Shown: positions 26,473 through 34,868 of the stretch, in pieces
How positions within the stretch are numbered: position 1 is the stretch's first letter
How the letters are laid out: every line of letters starts with the position of its first letter
Source: Streptosporangiaceae bacterium NEAU-GS5
Lineage (GTDB): Bacteria; Actinomycetota; Actinomycetes; Streptosporangiales; Streptosporangiaceae
DNA: 64,000 bases
Reading direction: 5' to 3'
NCBI GenBank assembly: GCA_017592665.1
Contig: JAGFNW010000038.1
Span: 1-64,000 of the forward strand
Notes under the pieces: generated by a model
Told to the model about the DNA's origin: nothing
Databases searched by the model: none
What the model saw: the letters and a program-made list of their open reading frames with translations, nothing else
Position numbers and translations under genes: made by a program

Positions 26473-27129
26473 TCAGATGCCCGTGCGGGTGAACGTCACA
26501 TGCGTGACTCCGCTGGGCGAGGAGATGGCCTCGACGTGGTAGTCCTTCTCGAGGGCCTCCAGGCCGTCCCATAGGCGCACGCCTCGGCCGAGCAGGATCG
26601 GGACCACCACGATGTGCATGTGGTCGACGAGCCCGGCGGCAAGGAAGTCGCGGATCACCGTGGGACCGCCGCCGATGCGCACGTCCTTGCCGTCCGCGGC
26701 CTTGCGGGCCGTTTCGAGCGCGTCGGCGGGCGAGGCGTCGATGAAGTGGTACGTCGTGCCGCCCTCCATCTCGATCGACGGGCGCGGGTGATGGGTGAGG
26801 ATGAAGGTCGGCGTGTGGAACGGCGGGTTGGGACCCCATGCGCCCTGCCACTTCGGGTCCTCGTGCCAACCGGGCGGGCCGAACTTGCCGGCGCCCATGA
26901 TCTCGGCACCGATTCGGTCACCCGCCGTCCTGAAGCCGGCCGGGCCGTACTGCTGGGCGAAGGCGTCGTCGACGCCGCTGCTACCGCCGGGCTGCCACCA
27001 CCGCGTGGCGAACATCCATTCGTGCAGCCTTTCGCCGGCGTGCCCGAACGGCGCGTCGTGGCTCTGACCTTCGCCGGTGCCGAAGCCGTCGAGTGAAATG
27101 GAGAAGTTCTGGACGCGAACGAGTGACAT
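26473..27129 (-). CDS. Dihydrofolate reductase-like (RibD C-terminal) family protein
   Basis: The 218-aa protein has Val-Gln-Asn-Phe-Ser-Ile-Ser-Leu-Asp-Gly at the N-terminus, Arg-Ile-Gly-Gly-Gly-Pro-Thr-Val-Ile-Arg (NADPH-binding) and Ile-Val-Val-Val-Pro-Ile-Leu-Leu-Gly-Arg-Gly near the end, as in stand-alone RibD-C/DHFR-like oxidoreductases. ATG 27129 is preceded by GAAGGAG. It is divergent from the LysR regulator at 27256 and is its probable target. The substrate is unknown. Confidence 0.85.
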   Translation of the reverse strand: MSLVRVQNFSISLDGFGTGEGQSHDAPFGHAGERLHEWMFATRWWQPGGSSGVDDAFAQQYGPAGFRTAGDRIGAEIMGAGKFGPPGWHEDPKWQGAWGPNPPFHTPTFILTHHPRPSIEMEGGTTYHFIDASPADALETARKAADGKDVRIGGGPTVIRDFLAAGLVDHMHIVVVPILLGRGVRLWDGLEALEKDYHVEAISSPSGVTHVTFTRTGI

Positions 27130-27238
27130 TGCCAGTGCTCCTTCGATATGCGGGCCCCCTCGTCGGACCAGCTCGGTCATGAGGTGATGATTGCCGCCCC
27201 GAAGTCATGACGTCTAATGCCAAATCTTTCAAGATCTC

Positions 27239-27253
27239 ATCGATAAAATCGAT
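27239..27253 (+). promoter_or_regulatory. ATCGAT-N3-ATCGAT element overlapping the lysR -10 box
   Basis: ATCGAT at 27239-27244 and 27248-27253 flank AAA. The sequence TAAAAT (27244-27249) between them is a good -10 box placed six bases before ATG 27256, so lysR is probably leaderless. A repressor bound here would block its own promoter and could also affect the divergent gene. Confidence 0.5.
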
Positions 27254-27255
27254 TT

Positions 27256-28161
27256 ATGCTGAACCTGACCCACCTCAAGGTGCTGGATGCGGTCGCCCGC
27301 CATGGATCAGTGACCGAAGCCGCGAAAGAGCTCCACTACTCCCAGTCGTCGGTCAGCCATCACCTGGGGCGGCTGGAGGCCGACACCGGAGCCAGGCTCA
27401 TCCAACGCGTGGGCCGCGGCATCCGGCTCACCCCCGAAGGGGAGCTACTGGCGCAACGGGCGACAGAGATCCTGGGGCGGGTGGACGCCGCATCGGCCGA
27501 ACTGGCCGCCCGGGTGGGACTTCGCGCCGGACGTGTACGGCTGGCCGGTTTCCAAACGGTCCTCAGCACCCTGGTGCCGAAGGCGGCCGCCGAGCTGTCC
27601 CGGTCGCATCCGGGAATCGAGCTGAACCTCGTCGACGCCCACCCGGTCGTGGGCCTGGACATGCTCCGTTCCGGGCACGTCGACATCGCCCTGATCTTCC
27701 GGAACGCCGACACTCCTCCCAGCGAGGAGGAAGGATTCCGGCTCACCCACCTGCTGGACGACCCGCTCTACCTCATCAGTGATCAACCCCAGCAGCGTCT
27801 GGAGGACCACCGCGACTCCGCCTGGGTCGGCGGCTGCGAACGCTGCCGAGCCGCCACGATCACGGCATGCGAGCGCGCCGGCTTCACACCGCGCATCGCC
27901 TACTCGTGCGACGACACGGTCATCGCCCAGGCAGTGGTAGCCGCCGGAATGGGCGTCGCGATAGTCAACGGGCTCGCGTTACATGCCCACCGGGCGGCGG
28001 GCGTCCATGCCACCCGACTCGCCGACACCCCCCGCCGGATCTATGCCGCCACGTACGGCGACCCGCCGGACCCGCCCGCCACGACCGCGCTGATCGAGAT
28101 CCTGGCATCGACCGCCATGACACTCACCGCCCCGAGCCGCTTCTCCGTCACCGCACGTTGA
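27256..28161 (+). CDS. LysR family transcriptional regulator
   Basis: The 301-aa protein has the LysR N-terminal helix-turn-helix (Gly-Ser-Val-Thr-Glu-Ala-Ala-Lys-Glu-Leu-His-Tyr-Ser-Gln-Ser-Ser-Val-Ser-His-His, residues 17-36) and the substrate-binding domain (Gly-Arg-Val-Arg-Leu-Ala-Gly-Phe and Gly-Met-Gly-Val-Ala-Ile-Val). The length is normal. It is divergent from the DHFR-like gene, the classic LysR arrangement. There is no ribosome binding site, in line with a leaderless start. Confidence 0.88.
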   Translation: MLNLTHLKVLDAVARHGSVTEAAKELHYSQSSVSHHLGRLEADTGARLIQRVGRGIRLTPEGELLAQRATEILGRVDAASAELAARVGLRAGRVRLAGFQTVLSTLVPKAAAELSRSHPGIELNLVDAHPVVGLDMLRSGHVDIALIFRNADTPPSEEEGFRLTHLLDDPLYLISDQPQQRLEDHRDSAWVGGCERCRAATITACERAGFTPRIAYSCDDTVIAQAVVAAGMGVAIVNGLALHAHRAAGVHATRLADTPRRIYAATYGDPPDPPATTALIEILASTAMTLTAPSRFSVTAR

Positions 28162-28219
28162 CCTCGGCGACCGAGGAGTCCACTGTACGAGAGGTAAATT
28201 GGGCCTCCGGGAGGAGCCG

Positions 28220-28825
28220 ATGGTTCGGGTTCTGGTCGCCGAAGACATGCGCATCCTGCGCGACGCGCTGGTGGCGATGCTCAACCTCGAGGACGACCTC
28301 GAGGTCGTCGCCGAAGTCGCCGCCGGGGATCACATCGTGCCGGCCGCGCTGGCGCACCGACCCGACGTGGCCGTCGTGGACATCGACCTGCCAGGCGTCG
28401 ACGGGATCAGCGCGGCCGCGGAGCTACGTGAGAAGGTTCCCTCCTGCCGGGTGCTGGTCCTGACCGGGCTGGGCCGCCCGCGTGAGCTGCGCCGCGCGCT
28501 GGCCGAGCACGTGTCCGGATTCCTGCTCAAACACGCGCCGTCGGAGGAGTTGGTCGACGCCGTTCGGCAGGTTGCCGCAGGCGGCCGCGTGTTCGACGCC
28601 AAGCTCACCGTGGCAGCGCTGGAGGCGGCGGAAAGCCCGCTGTCCGCCCGGGAGGCCGAGGTCCTGCGGCGCTATGCGGACGGCGCGTCCGCGGCCGAGA
28701 TCGCGGCCGAGCTCTATCTGTCCTACGGCACCGTTCGCAATTATCTGGCGTCGGCGGTGACCAAGCTGAGCGCGCGCAATCGGGTGGACGCCGCCCGCAT
28801 CGCCGGCGAGGCCGGCTGGCTGTAG
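28220..28825 (+). CDS. NarL/FixJ-type response regulator
   Basis: The 201-aa protein has a receiver domain with phospho-acceptor Asp54 (Val-Val-Asp-Ile-Asp-Leu-Pro-Gly) and Lys near residue 101, then a LuxR-type helix-turn-helix (Leu-Ser-Ala-Arg-Glu-Ala-Glu-Val-Leu to Gly-Thr-Val-Arg-Asn-Tyr-Leu, about 139-183). GGGAGGAG precedes ATG 28220. The closely similar receiver-only gene at 28928 and the histidine kinase at 29225-31225 belong to the same module. It is of the DesR type that pairs with HisKA_3 kinases. Confidence 0.88.
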   Translation: MVRVLVAEDMRILRDALVAMLNLEDDLEVVAEVAAGDHIVPAALAHRPDVAVVDIDLPGVDGISAAAELREKVPSCRVLVLTGLGRPRELRRALAEHVSGFLLKHAPSEELVDAVRQVAAGGRVFDAKLTVAALEAAESPLSAREAEVLRRYADGASAAEIAAELYLSYGTVRNYLASAVTKLSARNRVDAARIAGEAGWL

Positions 28826-28835
28826 GGACGCGGCC

Positions 28836-28863
28836 GTGCATTTTGCACATCGTGATGGTGCAA
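28836..28863. promoter_or_regulatory. GTGCA/TGCAC operator before the receiver-only regulator
   Basis: Three half-sites occur in a row: GTGCA-TTT-TGCAC (28836-28848, perfect palindrome) and then TTGCAC-N9-GTGCAA (28843-28863, sharing the middle half-site). The sequence TGCACATCG recurs in the same arrangement at 31306-31322 upstream of the kinase. It lies about 65 bp before the gene at 28928. Confidence 0.65.
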
Positions 28864-28927
28864 TCCGCACGGTGAGATCGGGCTGTGGCCACTGGCCGCA
28901 AGCGCCGTACGCGTCGAGACTGAGCAA

Positions 28928-29323
28928 ATGAGCATCCGAGTCCTGATCGCAGAAGACGCGGACGCCTACCGCGACACGCTGGTCGCTCTCCTGGACCTTG
29001 AGGACGATTTCGAGGTGGTCGCGGCGCTGTCCTCGGGCGAGCGCATCGTGTCGACGGCGCTTGAGCATCGCCCCGATGTGGCGCTGCTCGACATCGACCT
29101 GCCCGGCGTCGACGGCCTCACCGCGAGCGCCGAGCTGGCTCGGCGGCTGCCCGACTGCCAGGTCCTCATCCTGACCGGCCTGACCTTCAACGACGGCTTC
29201 CGCCGGGCGCAAGCAGTGGGCGCGTCAGGGTTCCTCTTCAAGGACGGCTCGGCCGACGGCCTCATCGACGCCGTGCGGAGGGTCGCCCGGGGCGAACGCG
29301 TCTTCGACGCCCGATCGCACTGA
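28928..29323 (+). CDS. Receiver-only response regulator, truncated paralogue without DNA-binding domain
   Basis: The 131-aa protein matches its neighbour at 28220 through the receiver (phospho-acceptor Asp55 in Leu-Leu-Asp-Ile-Asp-Leu-Pro-Gly) and up to Glu-Arg-Val-Phe-Asp-Ala. It then stops after three more residues, where the neighbour continues into its helix-turn-helix. The 3' 99 bp overlap the end of the convergent kinase gene. A deletion has probably joined the regulator to the kinase. It could act as a phosphate sink or dimerise with the full-length regulator, or be a decaying gene. Confidence 0.75.
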   Translation: MSIRVLIAEDADAYRDTLVALLDLEDDFEVVAALSSGERIVSTALEHRPDVALLDIDLPGVDGLTASAELARRLPDCQVLILTGLTFNDGFRRAQAVGASGFLFKDGSADGLIDAVRRVARGERVFDARSH

Positions 29324-31225
29324 CGGTTCCACCGGCAGCGGGATCCGCACGGTCAGCGTGAAGCCACCGGCGTCGGCGCGCTGAGTGAGGTGGCCGCCCA
29401 GGGCTTCGGCGCGTGCGGCGAGGTTGGCCAGGCCGTGCCCGCCGACGCGCGACTTCGGCGCATCTTCTGCGACGCCGTCGTTGACGATCGTGAGACTGAC
29501 CGCGTCCGCGCCCACGATCAGGTCGAACTCGCACCGCGTGGCTCGGGCATGGCGCAGGGCGTTGGCGACCGCCTCCCGGAGCACAGTGGCCAGGACCGCC
29601 TCGACCTGTTCGGGCAGCGGCTGGTCCGGCGCCGCGAAATGGACCTCGACCGCCACGTCGGCCGAGTCAAGCACGTCGCGGGCGGCGGTCAGCTCGGCCT
29701 GCAACGACAGCCCGTGCTCGCCTGACGTGACCGCCCGGATGTCGGCGCGGGCCCGCGTGGTGAGCCGTACCAGCGCGTCGACCTCGCCCTGGGCCCGAGC
29801 GTCGTCGCGGCCGATGAGCCGACCGGCCAGGTCGCATTTCAACGCGATCGCGGACAGCCCCAACCCGAGCAGGTCGTGGGTGTCCTGGGCGACGCGCAGG
29901 CGCTCCCGGTTGACGGCGGTCCGCGCCAGCTCACGGCGGGCAGCCTCCAGCTGCTCGGCGAGCGCGGTGAGACGCGACAGCCCGTACACCGCGAGGCCGG
30001 TCGACGCCTCCAGGCCGATGTAGTACAGCGCGACGTCGAGTTGATCCGGCCGCAGCAACGCCCTGGGCACTCCGACACTCGCCGCCATGAGCGCGAACAC
30101 CAGCCACGCCCGCCGCCCCCGCAACAGCAGCAGCGCCGAACCCGCCGGGAAGCCCACCATCCCGACCAGCGACGTCTTCTCCAGGTCTCCGAACATGGCC
30201 GCGATCGCCGCGAACGGCAGCAGGATCTGGAGCGGCAGTGTCAGACGCCAGGCCCGTGGGCGGGTGCCGGCCCGAATGGCAAGCGAATGGTGCAGCTGTA
30301 GCGCGACGATCGCGACGATCGCGGCCACTCCGGCCGCCTTGGCCGGACCGCCCACGTACTCGTCGACGACGATCACCACATGATGGCCGGCGAACACGGT
30401 CAAGTCGATGACCAGAACCAGCAGGGCCAGCCGCGGCGCCACCGTCCGGCCGGTGCGGGCCGGCGGCTCGTCGCGGTCGCCCCACTCCAGGCCCACGGTT
30501 TGGCGTATCTGCTCCGCCGCCTGCCGCGCGATGCCGGCGGCGTCCTTCAGGTGGGCGCGAGCCTGGCCCGGGACTTTCGACAGTGCCGACAAGGCGGCCG
30601 CGGCGTGCGTCGTGACCACGTCCAGCCTGTCGCCGATCGCCACACCCAGCCGTGCGGCGGCCCGCAGGCGTTCCTGGGTCACCGCCGACGCCGCGAGCTC
30701 GGTGCGGGCCGCGCGGAGCTCCGCTACCAGATCAGACAGCCGGACCAGTCCGTACAACGGCAGCGCCATGTCCACCGGCACGATGAACACCCACGAGATG
30801 TACTGAGGACCTCCGACGGGGTAAACGCCGAGCACGCCCAGACGCAGCACCGCTTCGACCGCGACGATCGCGGCGAACAGCAGCCACGACAGCCGCGTCG
30901 AAATGACCAGCAACACCAGCCCGCCCAGCAGGCCGGACAGGCCCGTGGCCCACTTCTGGCCGAACACGGCGAAGGGCACGTAGGTCAGGACGGCCTGCGC
31001 GGCCAGCAGCCACCATGGGTGGCGAGCCCACACCGCCCGGCCCCACGGGATCGTGTACAGCAACGGCAACGCGAACAGCACGACCGTCGTCACCGCACCG
31101 GCGACGCCGAGCTCGAGGCCGAACGCGACGCCGACCCTGGCCGGCAGGAGGAGGCAGAGGAAGGCCACCGGAAACATCCAGACGAGCCGGGGCGCCGCCG
31201 CTAATCGCCCGTCTTTGCCGATCAC
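29225..31225 (-). CDS. DesK/NarX-type sensor histidine kinase with duplicated sensor-DHp half
   Basis: The 666-aa membrane protein has two similar halves. Each has about five transmembrane helices, an Arg-Leu-hydrophobic linker and a Glu-Arg-Leu-Arg helix. The second half has the active His450 (Ala-Gln-Asp-Thr-His-Asp-Leu-Leu-Gly) and a HATPase domain with Glu-Ala-Val-Ala-Asn-Ala-Leu-Arg-His and Gly-Gly-His-Gly-Leu-Ala-Asn-Leu. In the first half the histidine position is Gly194 and no ATPase domain follows. The last 33 residues, beyond Val-Arg-Ile-Pro-Leu-Pro, are read from the antisense of the receiver gene and are not kinase-like. ATG 31225 follows GGGAGAT. Confidence 0.88.
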   Translation of the reverse strand: MIGKDGRLAAAPRLVWMFPVAFLCLLLPARVGVAFGLELGVAGAVTTVVLFALPLLYTIPWGRAVWARHPWWLLAAQAVLTYVPFAVFGQKWATGLSGLLGGLVLLVISTRLSWLLFAAIVAVEAVLRLGVLGVYPVGGPQYISWVFIVPVDMALPLYGLVRLSDLVAELRAARTELAASAVTQERLRAAARLGVAIGDRLDVVTTHAAAALSALSKVPGQARAHLKDAAGIARQAAEQIRQTVGLEWGDRDEPPARTGRTVAPRLALLVLVIDLTVFAGHHVVIVVDEYVGGPAKAAGVAAIVAIVALQLHHSLAIRAGTRPRAWRLTLPLQILLPFAAIAAMFGDLEKTSLVGMVGFPAGSALLLLRGRRAWLVFALMAASVGVPRALLRPDQLDVALYYIGLEASTGLAVYGLSRLTALAEQLEAARRELARTAVNRERLRVAQDTHDLLGLGLSAIALKCDLAGRLIGRDDARAQGEVDALVRLTTRARADIRAVTSGEHGLSLQAELTAARDVLDSADVAVEVHFAAPDQPLPEQVEAVLATVLREAVANALRHARATRCEFDLIVGADAVSLTIVNDGVAEDAPKSRVGGHGLANLAARAEALGGHLTQRADAGGFTLTVRIPLPVEPSVRSGVEDAFAPGDPPHGVDEAVGRAVLEEEP

Positions 31226-31251
31226 CTCATCTCCCTCCCGCGATCCCGGAC

Positions 31252-31305
31252 GGTACGCGACGCGGTGACGGTACGCGACGCGGTTACGTCACGCGACGCG
31301 GCGAG
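31252..31305. repeat. Three tandem 18-bp direct repeats upstream of the kinase
   Basis: GGTACGCGACGCGGTGAC (31252-31269), GGTACGCGACGCGGTTAC (31270-31287) and GTCACGCGACGCGGCGAG (31288-31305) abut exactly. The core ACGCGACGCGG is identical in all three. They stand between the divergent kinase and DJ-1-like genes and run directly into the GTGCA-N3-TGCAC palindrome, which suggests a multi-site regulatory array. Confidence 0.7.
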
Positions 31306-31322
31306 GTGCAGACTGCACATCG
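31306..31322. promoter_or_regulatory. GTGCA-N3-TGCACATCG operator between kinase and DJ-1 genes
   Basis: GTGCA-GAC-TGCAC (31306-31318) followed by ATCG repeats the element at 28836-28852 with the same 3-bp spacing. Its place in the divergent region suggests that one regulator, probably the NarL-type protein at 28220, controls kinase, DJ-1-like protein and receiver gene. Confidence 0.6.
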
Positions 31323-31428
31323 CGCGCAGTGCGAACGCATGCCGGGTTGGTGCTCGCGACACTGACCCGCTCCCACCTGGCCGTTCGAAAATCAGGCCAT
31401 GGAAGTACACCGTTGCGTGGGAGGGAAA

Positions 31429-33258
31429 ATGGGCGACAACGTCTACCGTGGACGCGCCGGCGTGGTGTTCCGATTCGCGGGCCACCTGCTGCCGATGGTG
31501 CTGGCGATGATGGCGGGCATGCTTCTCCTCGCTCCGCTGTGGAGCGCGGCGTTGCCGGAGGCGACCGCCAGAGCCGACCTGAAGGCATTGGTCATGGCGA
31601 CCGACATGGCCATAGGAATGGCCGTGTGGATGCGCATCCGCCGGCACGGCTGGGTGAGCATCGCCGAGATGAGCGCCGCGATGTACGCGCCGTTCCTGGT
31701 GCTCTTCATCCCGTACTGGGCGGGCGCGATCTCGGAACCGACCCTGATGATCGCCGGGCACGCGCTCATGCTACCCGCCATGGTCGCGGCGATGCTGCGG
31801 CGGCGGGAGGAGTACCTCCGGCCACACCACCACCACGGGCGAAAATGGTTCCGGCGGATCGCCTGGATCGCCGTGGTTCTCGCCGTGGTCGCGACTCCGC
31901 CGGCCGTGGCCGCCGCCGTCAATGCCGCGTCGTACAAGAGCAGCCTCTATCAGCCGGCCGTCGACGTCGCGGTGCCGGCATCGGTACGCGATGCCACGCC
32001 GCCACCGCACGACCCGGCCAAGCCCACCGCGGTCGTACTCGTCGGCAACGAGGGCGCCCACGTCGGCGATGCCCTCGCCGCCTACGAAACACTGGCCGCG
32101 ACCAGGGCGTTCAACCTCTACACGGTCGCGCCGGAGCGGCGCCGCGTTCCGATGACCGGCGGCCTGGATCTCATACCCGACCTCGATTTCGCCCACCTGG
32201 ACCAGCGGCTCGCCGGAAAGCCGGCCGACGTCATCGTCGTGCCGCAGCTGCCGAACCCCGACGCCGTCCGGCCGATCCACGCCTGGCTGGCCGCGCAGTC
32301 TCGGGCCGGTGCGCTTGTCGTCGGCGTCTGCGTCGGCTCGGAGGTCCTCGCCGCGGCCGGCCTGCTCGACGGGCGCGACGCGACGTCGCACTGGTATTAC
32401 CTCGGAGCCCTGGAAGAGAAATACCCTTCGGTGCGCTGGCACCGCGCCACCCGATACGTCGACGACGGCGACATCATCACCACCGGCGGCGTGCTGTCCG
32501 GCATCGACGGCATGCTCCGCGTCATCGAGCGCCGGCTGGGCACGCGGGCCGCGGCCGCCGCAGCCACCACCGTCGGCTGGCGGTTCTACTCCCCGGGCGC
32601 TCCCGCGCCGCTTCCGCCGTCCGCGTTCGGCCTGCGGGACACGATCGCCGGAGTGAACCTGAGCTTCCGGTCCAAGCCGACCATCGGCGTGCTGCTCACC
32701 GACGGTGTCGGCGAGATCGAACTCGCCTCGATCTTCGCTACGTACACCGAGGCGTCCTACGCGGCGCGGACCGTGACGGTGGGCTCTGGGTCGACGAACC
32801 CGGTGCGCTCCCGGCACGGCCTCGTCTTCGTGCCCCGAACCGACCTGTCCACCGCCACCAACCTCGACCGGCTGCTCGTTCCCGGCGCCGAAGCGGCCCG
32901 CCGGGCCGGCCCGGCGCTGGACGCGCACGGCCTCACCCCTGAGTACGTGCATGCCACGCCCGGCTTCCCGTTCGACGCGGTGCTGCGTGACATGGCCCGT
33001 ACGGTGGACGTGCCGACCGCCGAGTGGCGCGCCAAGACGCTGGAGTATCCAGCGGACGCGCTCGAGCTGACCGGCCCTGGCTGGCCGTGGGGCGCCACGC
33101 TGCTCCCGTTGCTGTACGGCCTCATCAGCCTCGCCGGCGCCGGTGCGCTCTGGGCCGCCTGGCGGGCGACGCAGGCCAGGCGCACACTCAGGCCGGCTCT
33201 CACGACGACCGCCGCCGACCAGTCTCGTGAGCCGGCCTTCACCGAGGTCCGCACATAG
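31429..33258 (+). CDS. Membrane-anchored DJ-1/PfpI (class I glutamine amidotransferase-like) protein
   Basis: The 609-aa protein begins with four to five transmembrane helices (residues 18-165) and a His-rich loop (Pro-His-His-His-His, 132-136). A DJ-1/PfpI domain follows with the nucleophile elbow Val-Gly-Val-Cys301-Val-Gly-Ser-Glu. A second, weaker DJ-1-like segment (Ile-Gly-Val-Leu-Leu-Thr-Asp-Gly-Val-Gly-Glu-Ile-Glu, about 425-490) lacks the cysteine. A final transmembrane helix lies near 565-585. ATG 31429 has GGGAGGG upstream. DJ-1 proteins deglycate, hydrolyse or sense stress; here location and gene pairing with the kinase suggest a membrane sensory role. Confidence 0.78.
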   Translation: MGDNVYRGRAGVVFRFAGHLLPMVLAMMAGMLLLAPLWSAALPEATARADLKALVMATDMAIGMAVWMRIRRHGWVSIAEMSAAMYAPFLVLFIPYWAGAISEPTLMIAGHALMLPAMVAAMLRRREEYLRPHHHHGRKWFRRIAWIAVVLAVVATPPAVAAAVNAASYKSSLYQPAVDVAVPASVRDATPPPHDPAKPTAVVLVGNEGAHVGDALAAYETLAATRAFNLYTVAPERRRVPMTGGLDLIPDLDFAHLDQRLAGKPADVIVVPQLPNPDAVRPIHAWLAAQSRAGALVVGVCVGSEVLAAAGLLDGRDATSHWYYLGALEEKYPSVRWHRATRYVDDGDIITTGGVLSGIDGMLRVIERRLGTRAAAAAATTVGWRFYSPGAPAPLPPSAFGLRDTIAGVNLSFRSKPTIGVLLTDGVGEIELASIFATYTEASYAARTVTVGSGSTNPVRSRHGLVFVPRTDLSTATNLDRLLVPGAEAARRAGPALDAHGLTPEYVHATPGFPFDAVLRDMARTVDVPTAEWRAKTLEYPADALELTGPGWPWGATLLPLLYGLISLAGAGALWAAWRATQARRTLRPALTTTAADQSREPAFTEVRT

Positions 33259-33515
33259 CGGCACGGCCGCCCCGACCCGTCCTCATGGGGCGTTGATGAG
33301 CAGGTGACAGCGAACCCCGGCGGGCTATGCGCGCCGGGGTTCGTGCCGAGCGCTTCGAGCCGCCGTGTTCGGTTGCGCGCCGACGACCACCAGGTCCCTG
33401 CTCACGCTCACCTGCAGCACAGTGCCGCAGGGCCGCCCCGCCGACAAGCGGCGAGCCTGCGTGGATCACGTCTCCACGACGCGCGTCCACGATGGACGGG
33501 GGGTTGAATGAGTGG

Positions 33516-34352
33516 ATGGACTGGCGGCGGGTCGGGGCGTTCGGCGCGCTGGGCGCGCTGGGGATGGTGACAGCGGTGGTGGGTGGCCTGGCGGTCTGGC
33601 AGCGGCGGCTGATCTACTTCCCCGACCCGGCGCCGGTCCCGGCCGCGGAGAGCGTGATCCCAGGCGGGCGTGACGTGGTGCTGCAGACCTCCGACGGACT
33701 GCGCCTGGGCGCCTGGCTGTTCGGACCGGCCTCGCCGCAGCGCGACGGCGTGGCCGTGCTGGTAGCGCCCGGCAACGGCGGCAACCGGCTGCTGCGCGTG
33801 CCGCTCGCCCGCGCGCTGGCCGGCCACGGGCTTACCGTCCTGCTGCTGGACTACCGCGGTTACGGCGGCAACCCGGGCAGCCCGTCGGAGCAGGGCCTCG
33901 CCCGCGACGTACGCGCCGCGCGGGACTACCTGACCGGCGTCGCGGGCGTTGCGCCAAGCCGCCTGATCTATTTCGGAGAGAGTCTCGGCTCGGCGGTCGT
34001 CACCGAGCTCGCCGCGGCGCACCCGCCCGCCGGGCTGGTCCTGCGATCGCCGTTCACCGACCTGGCGTCGGTCGGGCGGCACCACTTCCCGATCCTGCCG
34101 GTACGCACCCTGCTGCGCGAGCACTATCCGGTCGCCGAGACCATCGGCCGCATAGCCGTGCCAACAGTCATCGTGTACGGCACGGCCGACTCCGTGATCC
34201 CGCCCGGGCAGAGCCGCGCGGTCGCCGGACGGGCAGGCGGCCCGCTACGCCTGGTCGCCGTCCCGGACGCGGACCACAACGACCGGGCCCTGCTGGACGG
34301 AGACCTCCTCATCGACGCCGTCCTCGACCTCGCCGACCAGATCAGAACCTGA
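33516..34352 (+). CDS. Membrane-anchored alpha/beta hydrolase (BEM46/ABHD13-like)
   Basis: The 278-aa protein has one N-terminal transmembrane helix (about residues 8-26), then Arg-Arg-Leu-Ile-Tyr-Phe-Pro-Asp-Pro. The hydrolase core has Tyr-Phe-Gly-Glu-Ser-Leu-Gly-Ser-Ala (Ser nucleophile), Tyr-Gly-Thr-Ala-Asp-Ser-Val-Ile (Asp) and Ala-Asp-His-Asn (His). This is the BEM46-like serine hydrolase group. Start ATG 33516 is chosen because the helix follows directly; the open frame upstream is non-coding in character. Substrate unknown. Confidence 0.82.
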   Translation: MDWRRVGAFGALGALGMVTAVVGGLAVWQRRLIYFPDPAPVPAAESVIPGGRDVVLQTSDGLRLGAWLFGPASPQRDGVAVLVAPGNGGNRLLRVPLARALAGHGLTVLLLDYRGYGGNPGSPSEQGLARDVRAARDYLTGVAGVAPSRLIYFGESLGSAVVTELAAAHPPAGLVLRSPFTDLASVGRHHFPILPVRTLLREHYPVAETIGRIAVPTVIVYGTADSVIPPGQSRAVAGRAGGPLRLVAVPDADHNDRALLDGDLLIDAVLDLADQIRT

Positions 34353-34412
34353 CGGCCCAGCGGCCGCCACGGGCCGCGATGATGTGCCAACGTCGACGTC
34401 AAGGAGGAAGCC

Positions 34413-34868
34413 ATGCGCAACAAAGCCATGGAGCAGTTGGACGTCCTGGCCGGATCATGGCGGACGACGATGCGGAATGCGTGGTTCCTGGAGCCGGCCG
34501 ACCAGGAGATACCGGGCTCGGCGACGGGCGAGTGGCTCGGCGACGCGTTCGTCGTCTTCCGCTGGACGATGGAGGGCGACGTCGGAAAGGCCACCCGTGA
34601 GATGGCCCTGGTTCTCGGCCGCAGCGACGCGCACGAGGCCTACACGGCCCTCTACCACGATGAGCGAGGTGTCTGCCGCGTCTTCGCCATGACCTTCGAC
34701 GGCTCCCAGTGGAGTCTGAGCCGCGAGGACCCCGACATGTTCCAGCGGTTCATCGCCGATGTCGGGCCGGATCGGATCGCGGGTCGCTGGGAGGCGTCCG
34801 AGGATCGCGGATCGACCTGGCGCAAGGATTTCGACCTCGTCTTCGAGCGCGCACCGCACGACGTCTGA
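34413..34868 (+). CDS. Conserved hypothetical protein (DUF1579-like)
   Basis: The 151-aa soluble protein has Leu-Asp-Val-Leu-Ala-Gly-Ser-Trp near the start and ends with Trp-Arg-Lys-Asp-Phe-Asp-Leu-Val-Phe-Glu, a layout seen in actinobacterial DUF1579-like lipocalin-fold proteins. A strong AAGGAGGAAG precedes ATG 34413. No active-site motif is visible and its neighbours give no clue to function. Confidence 0.75.
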   Translation: MRNKAMEQLDVLAGSWRTTMRNAWFLEPADQEIPGSATGEWLGDAFVVFRWTMEGDVGKATREMALVLGRSDAHEAYTALYHDERGVCRVFAMTFDGSQWSLSREDPDMFQRFIADVGPDRIAGRWEASEDRGSTWRKDFDLVFERAPHDV

